A stretch of 64,000 nucleotides of DNA from Ignavibacteriales bacterium (GCA_020061355.1 JAGUYK010000037.1:62001-126000); one strand, 5' to 3'. Counted from the first letter of the stretch, positions 28,606 to 37,619 are shown. Numbers and translations are program-made. Notes: generated by a model not told the origin, from the letters alone.

Positions 28606-28878
28606 CACCCATTATTAAATATGGCCGCTTATATGTGGTCATATCTGTATTATGTTCTATTTAATTACGGGCTGGGTCCCGCAAAATGCGGGACTATTCA
28701 GCAAATTAAAACTGTCCGCCGCAGGAGGAAAACTTTTCCTGGTCGCTTCTATTTACTCAAATTTAATATTCTTCTGTTTTTTGTTTTTAATTCAAAACTC
28801 AAAATTTAACACTCATAATTATTTTCCCCTGCTTTTGCCATTAGCGGAATTTATCCGCCTCTGGAGGATTCCGTTCCA
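28606..28878. other. Non-coding stretch with palindromic repeat
   Basis: No credible gene. It contains a perfect hairpin at 28676-28694 (GTCCCGC, loop AAAAT, GCGGGAC) and an imperfect palindrome near 28842-28875 (GCGGAATTTATCCGC then CCTCTGGAGGATTCCG). The hairpin core recurs at 61214-61228, so this may be a dispersed repeat. Homology to the porU end starts at 28879 with no matching sequence before it. Confidence 0.5.
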
Positions 28879-29112
28879 CTGACACAAATACCGGAAGAAT
28901 TAAAAATTAAGATCTATACACTTACCGGTAGATTAATCAAAGATATTGTTAAACCGGAAGCAGAATTGAATTATGATTTTAACCGCATCGAGTGGGATGG
29001 ACGTGATGAAGACGGATCGTTAATAGCAAATGGTGTCTATCTTTACAAAGTAATTGTGAAGAAGGGGAGTGATGTAATTACTGCAACTCAAAAACTTGCG
29101 GTGGTGAGGTAG
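28879..29112 (+). pseudogene. Fragment of a second porU copy (last 78 codons)
   Basis: The stretch matches 24561-24794, the end of porU, over its whole 234 bases with no length change. It includes an identical run of 44 bases. The translation opens LTQIPEELKIKIYTLTGRL, keeps EWDGRDEDGSLIANG, and ends KLAVVR then TAG. It has no start codon or upstream part of the gene. This is the core of a T9SS-type terminal domain, so it is either the tail of a lost paralogue or the scar of a tandem duplication. Confidence 0.87.
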
Positions 29113-29129
29113 CAGCTCGAGAAGTGCTG

Positions 29130-29228
29130 CGAAGTGTTACTGAAAGTCTGGAAGGGAATATATTTCACTTCGAATTCCGGAACCGAAGGAATTACAAAAA
29201 TCTTGAAGTTTGGCTGATGAGAAGATAA
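29130..29228 (+). pseudogene. Fragment of a second envC-like gene (last 33 codons)
   Basis: Translated from 29130 it gives SVTESLEGNIFHFEF and NYKNLEVWLMRR, then TAA. This matches SVNESLEGNILHFEI and NYQNPEVWLVKK at the end of the EnvC-like protein (15757-15855). It lies only 17 bases after the porU fragment. In the intact locus the two genes are in the opposite order, separated by about 4 kb of glycosyltransferase genes. Confidence 0.83.
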
Positions 29229-29269
29229 TTTTTTAACCAATCATTATAGAATGGATTAGAGATCTGTAC

Positions 29270-31309
29270 TTATTTTAATAGAATTAATTTCTTCGTCTCT
29301 ATTTTGTCACCCGCAATTAAAGTATAGAAATAGACCCCGCTTGGCAGACTGCTGCCATTAAATATAGCTTCATAATTACCGGGTGATTTATTTTCATTTG
29401 CCAGCAGCTTAACCTCTCTGCCGAGCAGGTCGAAAACTCCCAACTTAACATGTCCTGTAGCTGGTACATTGTAGCGGATAGTTGTAACCGGATTAAATGG
29501 ATTCGGATAATTCTGGTATAAGTAATATTCTTCAATCAACCTCTCCTCGCCGGTAGAAGTTATCGGAGGTGGTAGAGAAGGGGACGGATATTTCCAGATT
29601 CCGTTTGTACCTGTTCCTACATATACTTCATTATTTGTAAATAAAATTGAGTAAATGGGCTTACCGGAAGAAACCGTTGAACGAAGCCATCGTGAACCGT
29701 CATTATTAAGAAAATAAACACCGCTGTAAGTCGTTGCATAGACCTGATTATTCGAGATAGTAATTGAATAAACCCCGCTGCCTAAAATACCGGTATTGAA
29801 TTCAGACCAGGTTTCTCCATCGTTGCTCGAAACATACATCCCGCCGTAAGTACCGAGAAACAGTTTCCCGTTCAGTCTGGCAATTGATGTTGCATAAGTG
29901 TTTTTTAATCCGTTATTTATCTGTCGCCATTGATTTCCGGCATCGTTTGAAATGTACACCCCCCCGTCCGTACAGGCAAAGAAATCCTGACCGTCGGAGT
30001 AAACATACATTGTATTCAAATTCCCTAATCCGTTATTCAATGCTGTCCAGTCTGAGTTGATATCGGAGAGTTTATATATCCCCAAATTAGTCCCGGCATA
30101 AATTGTATTGTTGATATTGATAACAGAGTGGACCTCCTTACCTTCCAGGTTTCTGTCCAGCTCTATCCATGTACTCCCATCATCAGGTGAATAAAAGACA
30201 CCGAGCATTGTACCGGCAATTAATAAATTATCCAGTACGGCAATCGAATTAACATTCGACCATACATTCCCGACTTTTATCGATTCCCAGTTTTCGGCTT
30301 TATCTCCAGATCTTAAAATTCCCCAGCTTGTACCGGCAAACAGATTTCCATTCAGCTCAGCGATAGCATTTACATTCTCAAAGCGTTTTTCAGATCTGGT
30401 AATACACCAGTTCTTCCCGTTCTGTGTTAATAAATAGAGCCCTTCGAAAGTACCAATGAAAAGGATCTGGTCTTTAAAAATGAATGATCGGCATCCGGGT
30501 GTAAGCGAATTCTGACTCCAGGTTCTGCCGTGATCCGGTGAAATTTTAACACCGCTGTTGTCAGTAAAAAATATATTGTTTCTTACATTTATTACTTTAT
30601 CGGCATATGAACCGATATTAATATGTTGCCAGTTAGCGCCATCGTCAGGTGAATAATAGATTCCGTAGCCGGTAGCTACATATATTCGGGATTTGTCAAC
30701 ATAGAGGTCATAAATTCCGTAACTGTATCCGGTGTTTTCGATCTCCCTCCATGTAGTTCCTTCATCGGAGGTAAAAAATAAACCTGACATTCCTCCTGCG
30801 TACAATCCGTTCTCATTAACACTAAGTACATAAGCGAATAGATTTTGTGTCTGCGGAATATTTAACTTCTGCCAGCCTGCCCCTTCATTTTCTGATTTAT
30901 AAATGCCGTTATTCGATGCGGCATATATTATATTATCCTTAATTACAAGATCGTTTATACGGGAAATGCTTAATCCAGAGTTTGCTTCAATCCAGTTATT
31001 ACCTTGGTCACTTGATCTGAATAATCCTTTGTCAGTTGTTCCTGCAATAAAATAATTTTGCGAGATGGTTAATGCAGTAACATAAGAAGTTGTAAAGCCA
31101 TTGTTTATAAACTCCCAGCTTTTACCGTAGTCTTTTGAAAGCGCTGCACCTTTTAGATTTATACTTGCAAGAATCAACGAATCCTTAATTACCATATCCT
31201 GAAAGACATCAAAAAATGGTTCTCCAAAAAAAGGTAGGTTAACTTTAATCCATTGACCGGATATCGAATTGACCGAAAGAGCTAGAAAAAGAAGAATAAT
31301 TTTTTTCAT
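29270..31309 (-). CDS. T9SS-sorted BNR/Asp-box beta-propeller protein
   Basis: 679 residues. A signal peptide (1-18) is followed by about eleven repeats carrying the Asp-box pattern SxDxGxxW (SKDYGKSW, SSDQGNNW, TSDEGTTW, SPDDGANW, SPDHGRTW, SPDDGSTW, SNDAGNQW, SSNDGETW and variants). These predict two propellers of the sialidase/YCF48/sortilin-like type. Residues from about 597 form a type A T9SS sorting domain (QNYPNPFNPVTTIRY to KKLILLK). It should be displayed or released at the cell surface. No catalytic sialidase residues stand out, so binding is more likely than glycan cleavage. The gene points toward the duplicated fragments. Confidence 0.9.
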   Translation of the reverse strand: MKKIILLFLALSVNSISGQWIKVNLPFFGEPFFDVFQDMVIKDSLILASINLKGAALSKDYGKSWEFINNGFTTSYVTALTISQNYFIAGTTDKGLFRSSDQGNNWIEANSGLSISRINDLVIKDNIIYAASNNGIYKSENEGAGWQKLNIPQTQNLFAYVLSVNENGLYAGGMSGLFFTSDEGTTWREIENTGYSYGIYDLYVDKSRIYVATGYGIYYSPDDGANWQHINIGSYADKVINVRNNIFFTDNSGVKISPDHGRTWSQNSLTPGCRSFIFKDQILFIGTFEGLYLLTQNGKNWCITRSEKRFENVNAIAELNGNLFAGTSWGILRSGDKAENWESIKVGNVWSNVNSIAVLDNLLIAGTMLGVFYSPDDGSTWIELDRNLEGKEVHSVININNTIYAGTNLGIYKLSDINSDWTALNNGLGNLNTMYVYSDGQDFFACTDGGVYISNDAGNQWRQINNGLKNTYATSIARLNGKLFLGTYGGMYVSSNDGETWSEFNTGILGSGVYSITISNNQVYATTYSGVYFLNNDGSRWLRSTVSSGKPIYSILFTNNEVYVGTGTNGIWKYPSPSLPPPITSTGEERLIEEYYLYQNYPNPFNPVTTIRYNVPATGHVKLGVFDLLGREVKLLANENKSPGNYEAIFNGSSLPSGVYFYTLIAGDKIETKKLILLK

Positions 31310-31403
31310 TTTAAAACTATTTATTATAAACGCCTTTAAAGCCTCTGAAATTTAAGGCAATTACATTTTAAATACTATATTCAAATTCAATAGTAGAATT
31401 CAG

Positions 31404-31826
31404 CTATCTATTTATAATTTCAAAAAAAATGTATAGCAGTAAAAAAATAAAAGAAAAAAGAAGCAGCGGAAATTTAAAGAAGAAGAACCTGAAACCACTT
31501 CTATTAATTTCGCTTTCTGTTGATATAATTGCATTTCTCAGGATCTCTTCTGTTATCGACTCATCCTTATTTTGAAATACAAGCCATGAATTCGTATATA
31601 AATTTTTGTATTTGATAACCATAAAATAGTATTGTGTGAAATCTACCAGGAAATAGAGTATTTCTAAAATGAGTGCGGTTAACAATAGAAAGTTAGATGA
31701 AAACTTTTTATCTGAAAAGAAAAAAGCCCACGTAATTGCTGTAAGTCCGAATCCTATTTTTCTTCCTATGTCCGAGCACTTAGCAGATTGCTCGGTGATA
31801 ACCTCCTGAATTGTCTTTAAATCCAT
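31404..31826 (-). CDS. Small membrane protein of unknown function
   Basis: 140 residues from the ATG at 31826, which has GAGGAAG five bases upstream; a TTG one codon earlier is less likely. There are three to four hydrophobic helices: FGLTAITWAFFF, FLLLTALILEILYFLVDF, and a C-terminal pair FFFFKFPLLLFSFIFLLLYIFF. The polar middle (residues 75-105) is predicted cytosolic. It is the last gene of a five-gene minus-strand operon, ten bases after the zinc-ribbon gene. I do not recognise a family. Confidence 0.7.
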   Translation of the reverse strand: MDLKTIQEVITEQSAKCSDIGRKIGFGLTAITWAFFFSDKKFSSNFLLLTALILEILYFLVDFTQYYFMVIKYKNLYTNSWLVFQNKDESITEEILRNAIISTESEINRSGFRFFFFKFPLLLFSFIFLLLYIFFEIINR

Positions 31827-31839
31827 CAATTCTTCCTCT

Positions 31840-32166
31840 TTATTTCATCTTCAGTTCCTTCAGAACAGAATTTATTTTGTATTTGGAGATTCCTTCAACA
31901 TTTCGAATTTTTTTTGTCAGCAGCTTCTGACTAATTCCTTTTATTCCGATCTTTATAAAAACAGTTGGAAATTCAGGTGCATCTATTTTTAACGGTTTAG
32001 GATATTCCGGCAGACCTGATGAACCGCTACGTCGACCACCAATTATAATTCCACCATCATGATTAATAGAAAAAACTCTGCCACACTCATTACACTTATA
32101 AATTCCTTCAAACAGCAATTCAAGTTTTGTACTATTGCATGTTGGATCCGGACAAATAATTTTCAT
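31840..32166 (-). CDS. Small zinc-ribbon protein
   Basis: 108 residues. The N-terminus has a zinc-ribbon with one Cx4C knuckle (CPDPTC) and one Cx2C knuckle (CNEC), spaced about 18 residues. A Gly-rich linker (GGIIIGGRRSGSSG) leads to a C-terminal half (about 60-108) that resembles the ferredoxin-like ribosomal L7/L12 C-terminal fold often seen after such ribbons (VFIKIGIKGISQKLLTKKI). No signal peptide is present. GAGG precedes the ATG. It sits between membrane-protein genes in an operon of unknown function. Confidence 0.7.
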   Translation of the reverse strand: MKIICPDPTCNSTKLELLFEGIYKCNECGRVFSINHDGGIIIGGRRSGSSGLPEYPKPLKIDAPEFPTVFIKIGIKGISQKLLTKKIRNVEGISKYKINSVLKELKMK

Positions 32167-32239
32167 AGGGTACCTCTAATAAAATTTATTTTAGAATCCT
32201 GTTTCATTTCACAAAAAAGTGAATTTTTTTACTATCCAT

Positions 32240-33346
32240 TTATTCCGTTTGACCTTCACCTTCTTTTTTAGCTAACTCTTTATTATCCTTTGTAATTTCC
32301 ATTTGGTTTCGTACTAAATAACTACCCTGACTTATACCCATCAGAAAGACGAGTTCTTCCGGTACCGACCACAATCTCCCTTCAACAGAACTTTTATATA
32401 CAAATAGAACTATTGTTGTAACTGTCCAGAAAAGATATTGTGCCTTTGCAATGGAAGGGTATTCCTTGCTCTCGATTGTAATATTTATAAGCGAAGCTAA
32501 ACCCGAAAAGTATTTTTTTGATTCCTTCAGGTTAGTTGATGAGACTCTTCCTAGATTATTATCGAGATCTTTTAACAGGTGAGATTGATAATGCCCGACT
32601 GCGCCTGTTGCTACCGACAACCCCATTAATACGATAAGAGAATCGGGAATTTCAGGCACATCAAGATGCATCAGTCCAAAAGCAAAGACCATTGCGCCAG
32701 CTGCAAGAGTCCAGAGTGCCATCTGGGTAAGCGAAAGAGAAATATTACCATCATATGTTCTTATTACATCAAGCGGTCGCTTCTTCCTAGCCCATTCGAA
32801 AGCAAATATTATCATTATTAATACAACAAGTAAAATTATAGTATAGAATATTGCCCCGATACCGTTGCCAATGTAAATCTCGTTTTCGCTGATTACTTTA
32901 GTGTATTGAATTTCAGTTTTCCCGTCCTTTGTTTTTGTTTCTTTTGAGATCCATTTAAGGACTGGAAGAACCCTCATACCAGCATCGTATAACTTCATCC
33001 TAATTGTATCAAGACTGAATATCATCATTGTACCGGTAAGAGTGATCGGAACACCATCTATTTTGTAGGACATGGTCTGATCCGATGCAACCTGATATGG
33101 TTTGAATGGATGTGCGCTATTCAGCATATCACCGAATTGTATGCGGGTGCTCTGGTAAATACCGATCAGATATAATTCTGGCTTCATTTCGGGTTTAATA
33201 TTTGCATTGGCGATAAAAACTTTAACGGGGTGAGATCTTAACTGTCCGTCTGCCATTATCAGAACCGGTTTGCTCGAATTAACCTGCGCGTGGAATGTGG
33301 TCGCAGCTAAAAATAGAATTGAGACGAAATAAAAAATTCTTTTCAC
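32240..33346 (-). CDS. Membrane protein with duplicated two-helix domain, unknown function
   Basis: 368 residues from GTG at 33346, chosen because GGAGG lies eight bases upstream; the longer TTG start would overlap that site. Signal peptide (MKRIFYFVSILFLAATTFHAQ-like, 1-20), extracytoplasmic beta-domain (about 25-160), helix at 163-187, then two copies of a two-helix unit (about 203-259 and 298-353). The copies share a pattern of S...Q..LWT..., VPE.L..LMG.S. Related proteins with SR.Q..LWT and LLGIS patterns occur in many phyla and are uncharacterised. It begins 18 bases after the outer-membrane protein gene. Confidence 0.75.
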   Translation of the reverse strand: MKRIFYFVSILFLAATTFHAQVNSSKPVLIMADGQLRSHPVKVFIANANIKPEMKPELYLIGIYQSTRIQFGDMLNSAHPFKPYQVASDQTMSYKIDGVPITLTGTMMIFSLDTIRMKLYDAGMRVLPVLKWISKETKTKDGKTEIQYTKVISENEIYIGNGIGAIFYTIILLVVLIMIIFAFEWARKKRPLDVIRTYDGNISLSLTQMALWTLAAGAMVFAFGLMHLDVPEIPDSLIVLMGLSVATGAVGHYQSHLLKDLDNNLGRVSSTNLKESKKYFSGLASLINITIESKEYPSIAKAQYLFWTVTTIVLFVYKSSVEGRLWSVPEELVFLMGISQGSYLVRNQMEITKDNKELAKKEGEGQTE

Positions 33347-33364
33347 TTTTTTATCCTCCAATTA

Positions 33365-34423
33365 TTATTCGGGTGTAGCAAAACGGAAATTCAATGAACT
33401 GTTTGAAACGAATTTACTCCCTTCTTTTTTTATGAGTCCGAGTGAAATATCCGCCCATAATCCATTTAATAAATTGTATTCGTAGCCAATGTTAAAGGAA
33501 AGAGATGGCAGAAATTCTGAAGCAGCACGAATTCCTCCTTCAAAAAATACTTTCTGCTGGTTATTACCGTAATAACCTCTTAAGCCGAAATTGCTCTCGG
33601 AATTTTTTAATTCACCATTTGTGTTTTTTGTTATTCCGCCATTCAGTCCGGCAACAATTTGTCCTTCACTGCCCAAAGGAAATGCACCCGCAAGCCACCA
33701 GCGGTAACTATCAACCGCAAGATTCTTTGCAAGCGAATCTCCTGAAAGGGCAGACATAGCAAATCCAACTTCTACAATTGGTGCGTTCCATTTTTTCTTT
33801 TTTGCAATTTCACGCCTCTTGTCTATCAGTGGTGAAATTTTCTCAAATCCTTTTTCTTCAAGTCTTTCATTTAGTAATCCCTGATAGTCAGATTGTTCAT
33901 CATCAATTCCTTCATCTTCCAGTTCGCTTACACATTCTGCCAAAAGATTAACACTTTGCTCACCCAGTTTTATTAATTCCGCTTGAAGAGTTTTATCCAT
34001 GCGCAGATCTGTTTCATCCCATAATGTTAACCTGATTCCGGCGCCGACCTGTCTTGCCGAATTTTCCAATGATTTGGTAGCGAATGAAATTCTTGCGCGA
34101 TAAAAGAATGGGTTCTCCTGGTACCTGGTTAGTGAATTACCAAATATCAACCCGGGTGAAAATTCGAGAGCATAATTTTCGGGGATCTTTCCTCCCTGAA
34201 ATAGATCGGCTATTGTAATCGCAACATCTCTTGCACTTGCTGGTCTTAATACCGAGGAGGGATCGTTTTGAAGTACCTTAAATGCCGGTGCGTCAGGCAC
34301 TGCAAAATCTACCCTAACTTTATTTAAGAATGCGTCAGGTTTTACTTGTGAAAAAGAATATGAATTGAACAATAGCCAGAAAAACGAAATTAACAGAACT
34401 GTAATTGTAAATTTAATTTTCAT
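33365..34423 (-). CDS. Outer-membrane beta-barrel-like protein of unknown function
   Basis: 352 residues. Signal peptide (1-25, ending SYSFSQ). The mature start (FAVPDAPAFKVLQNDPSS, then RPASARDVAITI) is a pattern I associate with uncharacterised barrel proteins in diverse bacteria. A helical insertion (about 150-215) interrupts barrel-like strands that resume to a final aromatic strand (SLNFRF). AGGAGG precedes the ATG by seven bases. It is the second gene of the operon, 17 bases after the beta-sandwich gene, and may form an envelope-spanning unit with the duplicated membrane protein. Confidence 0.7.
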   Translation of the reverse strand: MKIKFTITVLLISFFWLLFNSYSFSQVKPDAFLNKVRVDFAVPDAPAFKVLQNDPSSVLRPASARDVAITIADLFQGGKIPENYALEFSPGLIFGNSLTRYQENPFFYRARISFATKSLENSARQVGAGIRLTLWDETDLRMDKTLQAELIKLGEQSVNLLAECVSELEDEGIDDEQSDYQGLLNERLEEKGFEKISPLIDKRREIAKKKKWNAPIVEVGFAMSALSGDSLAKNLAVDSYRWWLAGAFPLGSEGQIVAGLNGGITKNTNGELKNSESNFGLRGYYGNNQQKVFFEGGIRAASEFLPSLSFNIGYEYNLLNGLWADISLGLIKKEGSKFVSNSSLNFRFATPE

Positions 34424-34440
34424 TTTAATTCCTCCTAGCG

Positions 34441-34839
34441 CTATTCAATTAATTTTGCGACCAGAATGTAATCATGCTTATTCTCGCCGGGTTTTAATTC
34501 CTTTTTGCCTGTGGTTAATTTCCCATCCGGTACGGGTTCGCCGTTTTGCTTTAGGATTGCGGTAATTTCATAATCACCCCCTTTTCCGGTTTGATCGATT
34601 ATGGATAGAAAAATCCAAACTGTTCTTCCAACATTTTTCTTACCGGTACCTAAACTGTACTTATCGTCCTGGTCATTGGTGTTATCACCAGACCAGTCGT
34701 GAACAATTTTATTGCTGTTTGCCTCTTTGATCTGTATCCGGTAAACGCATAACAGCAGAGTCTTAAACTCCAACTCGATTGAAATATTTTCAGTGTTGGG
34801 GTTTATTATTATTTTCTTTTTGATTACTGCTACTGGCAT
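34441..34839 (-). CDS. Small soluble beta-rich protein, unknown function
   Basis: 132 residues without a signal peptide. Alternating hydrophobic strands with little helix suggest a beta-sandwich. AGGGGGC precedes the ATG. It is the first gene of the five-gene operon and is the only one that looks cytosolic apart from the zinc-ribbon protein. I do not recognise the family. The final segment (GENKHDYILVAKLIE) is strongly beta. Confidence 0.65.
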   Translation of the reverse strand: MPVAVIKKKIIINPNTENISIELEFKTLLLCVYRIQIKEANSNKIVHDWSGDNTNDQDDKYSLGTGKKNVGRTVWIFLSIIDQTGKGGDYEITAILKQNGEPVPDGKLTTGKKELKPGENKHDYILVAKLIE

Positions 34840-35369
34840 ATTGCCCCCTAAAAAAGTTTGAAATAAAATTTAATTTTCTCATCGGCTCTCAATGAGATTG
34901 CTTAATTAAAATTTGTGATAACATTAAAAGGTATGGGGCACTAATAGTTTTAAGAAGAGGAAAAATTAAAATCAGTACGCAATTTATTGATTCAAACCCC
35001 CCTTGGCCGATCCAATAAATTATGTATAAAAAATTACTTAGAGGAGGGCAGTGCTCTAAGTTGAACGGCAGAAACATAGCTTATTGGAATTTAAATATCA
35101 ACAGGTGACAGGATGCAAGGAAATATAAAACAGATATTGAATGTTCTAAATAATTACTTCAGGGTTGTGTACTCCAACTCGCTCCCCCTAACTTCTATTT
35201 ATCGCTTTGAAAGATAAATCATGGACAGAAGTTGAATAAATTAATATATTGTTGATGATTATTGACCGGGCAATCAAGATAACCGGAATATTATTTTAAT
35301 TATTGGATATGCTTTCATCCGACAAACAAACTGGTTTAAAAATTAATTCTTTCATTAAAATACTGACCT
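34840..35369. other. Intergenic stretch upstream of two divergent units
   Basis: About 530 bases between the unknown operon and the NagA-like gene. It should hold both promoters. I see no RNA gene, strong hairpin, repeat or credible frame in it. Confidence 0.5.
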
Positions 35370-36620
35370 ATGAAAACAACTCATTTTTTATTAATCAGAA
35401 AATGCATTCTGGCTGCATTTATGGCTCTATCCGTTATGTATAATTTGTCATTCGCCCAGGAAAAAATTGTAGGTTTATTCTACCTGGATGAAAAACCGGT
35501 CTCCATTGTAATTAAAGATGGTAAGATTGCTGAGGTGAATAAAATTGCTCAGCTTCCCGCAAGCGGCAGAAATATCTATATAGCCCCGGGATTGATTGAT
35601 AACCAGGTGAATGGTTTCAACGGCGTCTCTTTCGCATTCGGAGAAGGTGAACTGAGCGAAGAGGCATTAATCAAAGCTACACGCGCACTTTGGGAAAGAG
35701 GAGTAACAACCTACCTGCCAACGCTTACTTCCAACAGCCATCAATTGCTACTCAGAAATTTTACAATCCTTGGGGAAGCATCTAAAAATGAATCGCTACT
35801 CGGCTCGGTTCCCGGATTTCACCTGGAAGGACCCTACATTTCACCCGTCGACGGATTCAGGGGTGCCCATTCTGCCAATTATATACGGAAGCCGGACTGG
35901 AATGAATTTATGGAGTATTATATAGCATCAGGTGAAAAGATTTTAACAGTAACTGTAGCTCCCGAGATTGAAGGTGCAATGGAGTTTATAAAACGATGCA
36001 ACGAATTAGGTATAGTGGTCGCACTGGGTCATCATAATGGATCAACAGAAGTGATTAACAGGGCAGTTGTAGCAGGCGCAAGAATAAGCACGCACCTCGG
36101 CAATGCAATGAGCAATACGATCAACAGGCATGTTAATCCTCTCTGGCCCCAGCTTTCGAACGACGAATTGATGATCAGCATTATATGCGACGGATTCCAT
36201 CTTTTGCCCGAACAGATCCGTACCTTTTATAAAGTGAAGGGACCTGGTAAAACAATCATTACTTCCGATGTAACTATGTATGCCAATTTAACACCTGGTA
36301 TTTATAAGAACATCGACGGAGAGGATATCGAACTCACCACTGATGGTAAGATACAATACCCAGCTCAGAAAGTTCTTGCCGGCTCTGCTTCAACTTTAGA
36401 TAAAGGTATTGGACATATTATGAAAGTAACCGGATGTTCACTTGCAGATGCAATCCGGATGGCAAGTACAAATCCTGCACGGTTATATAATCTGGATGAT
36501 CGCGGGATTGTTGAGGTTGGAAAACGGGCAGACCTTATTCTTTTTACAGTCGAAAATTTCCGGATCAAAATTTTAAAGACGATCGTCAACGGGCAAGTGG
36601 TCTATCAATTGTCTGAATAA
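35370..36620 (+). CDS. nagA: Exported N-acetylglucosamine-6-phosphate deacetylase-like amidohydrolase
   Basis: 416 residues. NagA removes the acetyl group from GlcNAc-6-phosphate in the cytosol. The amidohydrolase core is complete: HLEGPY (Glu153), ALGHHNGST (His221), THLGNAM (His242), ICDGFHL (His277) and the catalytic Asp300 (ITSDVT). Unlike usual NagA, the protein begins with a clear signal peptide (about 8-30, ending LSFAQ), so it should act in the periplasm or be an outer-facing enzyme. A phosphorylated sugar is not expected there, so the substrate may be a non-phosphorylated acetylated amino sugar. No strong ribosome-binding site is seen before the ATG. It is convergent with the exported nitrilase-like gene. 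Confidence 0.82.
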   Translation: MKTTHFLLIRKCILAAFMALSVMYNLSFAQEKIVGLFYLDEKPVSIVIKDGKIAEVNKIAQLPASGRNIYIAPGLIDNQVNGFNGVSFAFGEGELSEEALIKATRALWERGVTTYLPTLTSNSHQLLLRNFTILGEASKNESLLGSVPGFHLEGPYISPVDGFRGAHSANYIRKPDWNEFMEYYIASGEKILTVTVAPEIEGAMEFIKRCNELGIVVALGHHNGSTEVINRAVVAGARISTHLGNAMSNTINRHVNPLWPQLSNDELMISIICDGFHLLPEQIRTFYKVKGPGKTIITSDVTMYANLTPGIYKNIDGEDIELTTDGKIQYPAQKVLAGSASTLDKGIGHIMKVTGCSLADAIRMASTNPARLYNLDDRGIVEVGKRADLILFTVENFRIKILKTIVNGQVVYQLSE

Positions 36621-36674
36621 TTTCTAATGAATTATATCGCCGGTTAAGAATTTCAACTCATTAAAAAAGGTCGG

Positions 36675-37619
36675 CTAATATATTTTTTTTCTATTTGCCG
36701 AGAGAGGATCGTTTACTGTTTCACCGCTGTTTAGTTTTCCGTTTATAGCATCCATCCTGAAACTCTTGCTGGCATCGTAATATTTATCTGCCATATCTAT
36801 ATCCGAGATCAATACCCCGGGAACATTGAGAGCGTGTTTATTTTTAACCAGTCCGTCCGGAGTTATAAAATAACAGGGCCAGCTTTCAGGAGACGAAGAA
36901 TTTGTAAGGGACATATAAAAGTGATTAATTCCGGCGTAAGCTTGTGCAGTAATATGCATTATAACAGGGTGGATGCTTCCTTTTCCCTGACGGGCGTTAT
37001 GGAACGATTGAAAGATCAGGTCAGCTCCAAGCTTTCTGTATTCCCTGTAGAGTTCCGGGAAACGGAGGTCGAAGCAGATCAGCAATCCGCACTTTATTCC
37101 ATTGATATTAAAAGTCACAAAATGATCCCCGGGTGTAAAAAATTCGAGGTCACCTTCCGTACAAAATCGTTTATCATATCGGTCTACCACCTCGCCTTGT
37201 GAATTGATTAAATAAAGGCTGTTATGCGGTTTATTGTTGCCGCTCAGCTTATGCATTGAACCGAGCACTACCCAGAGTTTCAGCTTTTTTGCAAGTGTCA
37301 ATACTGAATCGGTAGCGATATGCAGTTCATTCCATTTAAAGTCGTCAAGAGATTTCATATCTACGCCGGCATAACCCGAAAGAGCGCATTCAGGGAAGTG
37401 AACTATATCAGCTTTCTTAAGTTTTGCTTCTATCATTTGCTTTTCAATCCAGTTCAGATTTTCTGAAATGTTTGACGAAACAGGAAACTGGCAGGATGCT
37501 ATCCTCAGTTTTCCTGTCCCTAATTTATTAACATCAACCTGAGCCGATAAAACTGTGGAAATAAGAATGAACATTATCGTGTTGAAAATTACGGTTAGAG
37601 AAATTCTTCTTCTATTCAT
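36675..37619 (-). CDS. Exported carbon-nitrogen hydrolase (nitrilase superfamily)
   Basis: 314 residues from the ATG at 37619; a GTG four codons earlier is possible. An N-terminal signal peptide (ending TVLSAQ) precedes the nitrilase fold. The catalytic triad is visible: Glu77 (FPECALSGYAG), Lys150 (DRYDKRF) and Cys182 (LLICFDLRFPELYRE). These enzymes hydrolyse amides or nitriles through a thioester. Family members are normally cytosolic, so export is unusual. The substrate is unknown. The convergent exported NagA-like enzyme next door suggests scavenging of amides from extracellular glycans or peptides, an inference from context. Confidence 0.87.
   Translation of the reverse strand: MNRRRISLTVIFNTIMFILISTVLSAQVDVNKLGTGKLRIASCQFPVSSNISENLNWIEKQMIEAKLKKADIVHFPECALSGYAGVDMKSLDDFKWNELHIATDSVLTLAKKLKLWVVLGSMHKLSGNNKPHNSLYLINSQGEVVDRYDKRFCTEGDLEFFTPGDHFVTFNINGIKCGLLICFDLRFPELYREYRKLGADLIFQSFHNARQGKGSIHPVIMHITAQAYAGINHFYMSLTNSSSPESWPCYFITPDGLVKNKHALNVPGVLISDIDMADKYYDASKSFRMDAINGKLNSGETVNDPLSANRKKIY

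Noticed and set aside
28621..28882. Two short forward frames (62 and 76 codons) after the nitric oxide reductase
   Set aside because: They overlap each other, have no ribosome-binding site and cover palindromic non-coding sequence.
34889..35077. Minus-strand frame of 62 codons in the gap before nagA
   Set aside because: No ribosome-binding site, no domain, and only AT-rich filler composition.
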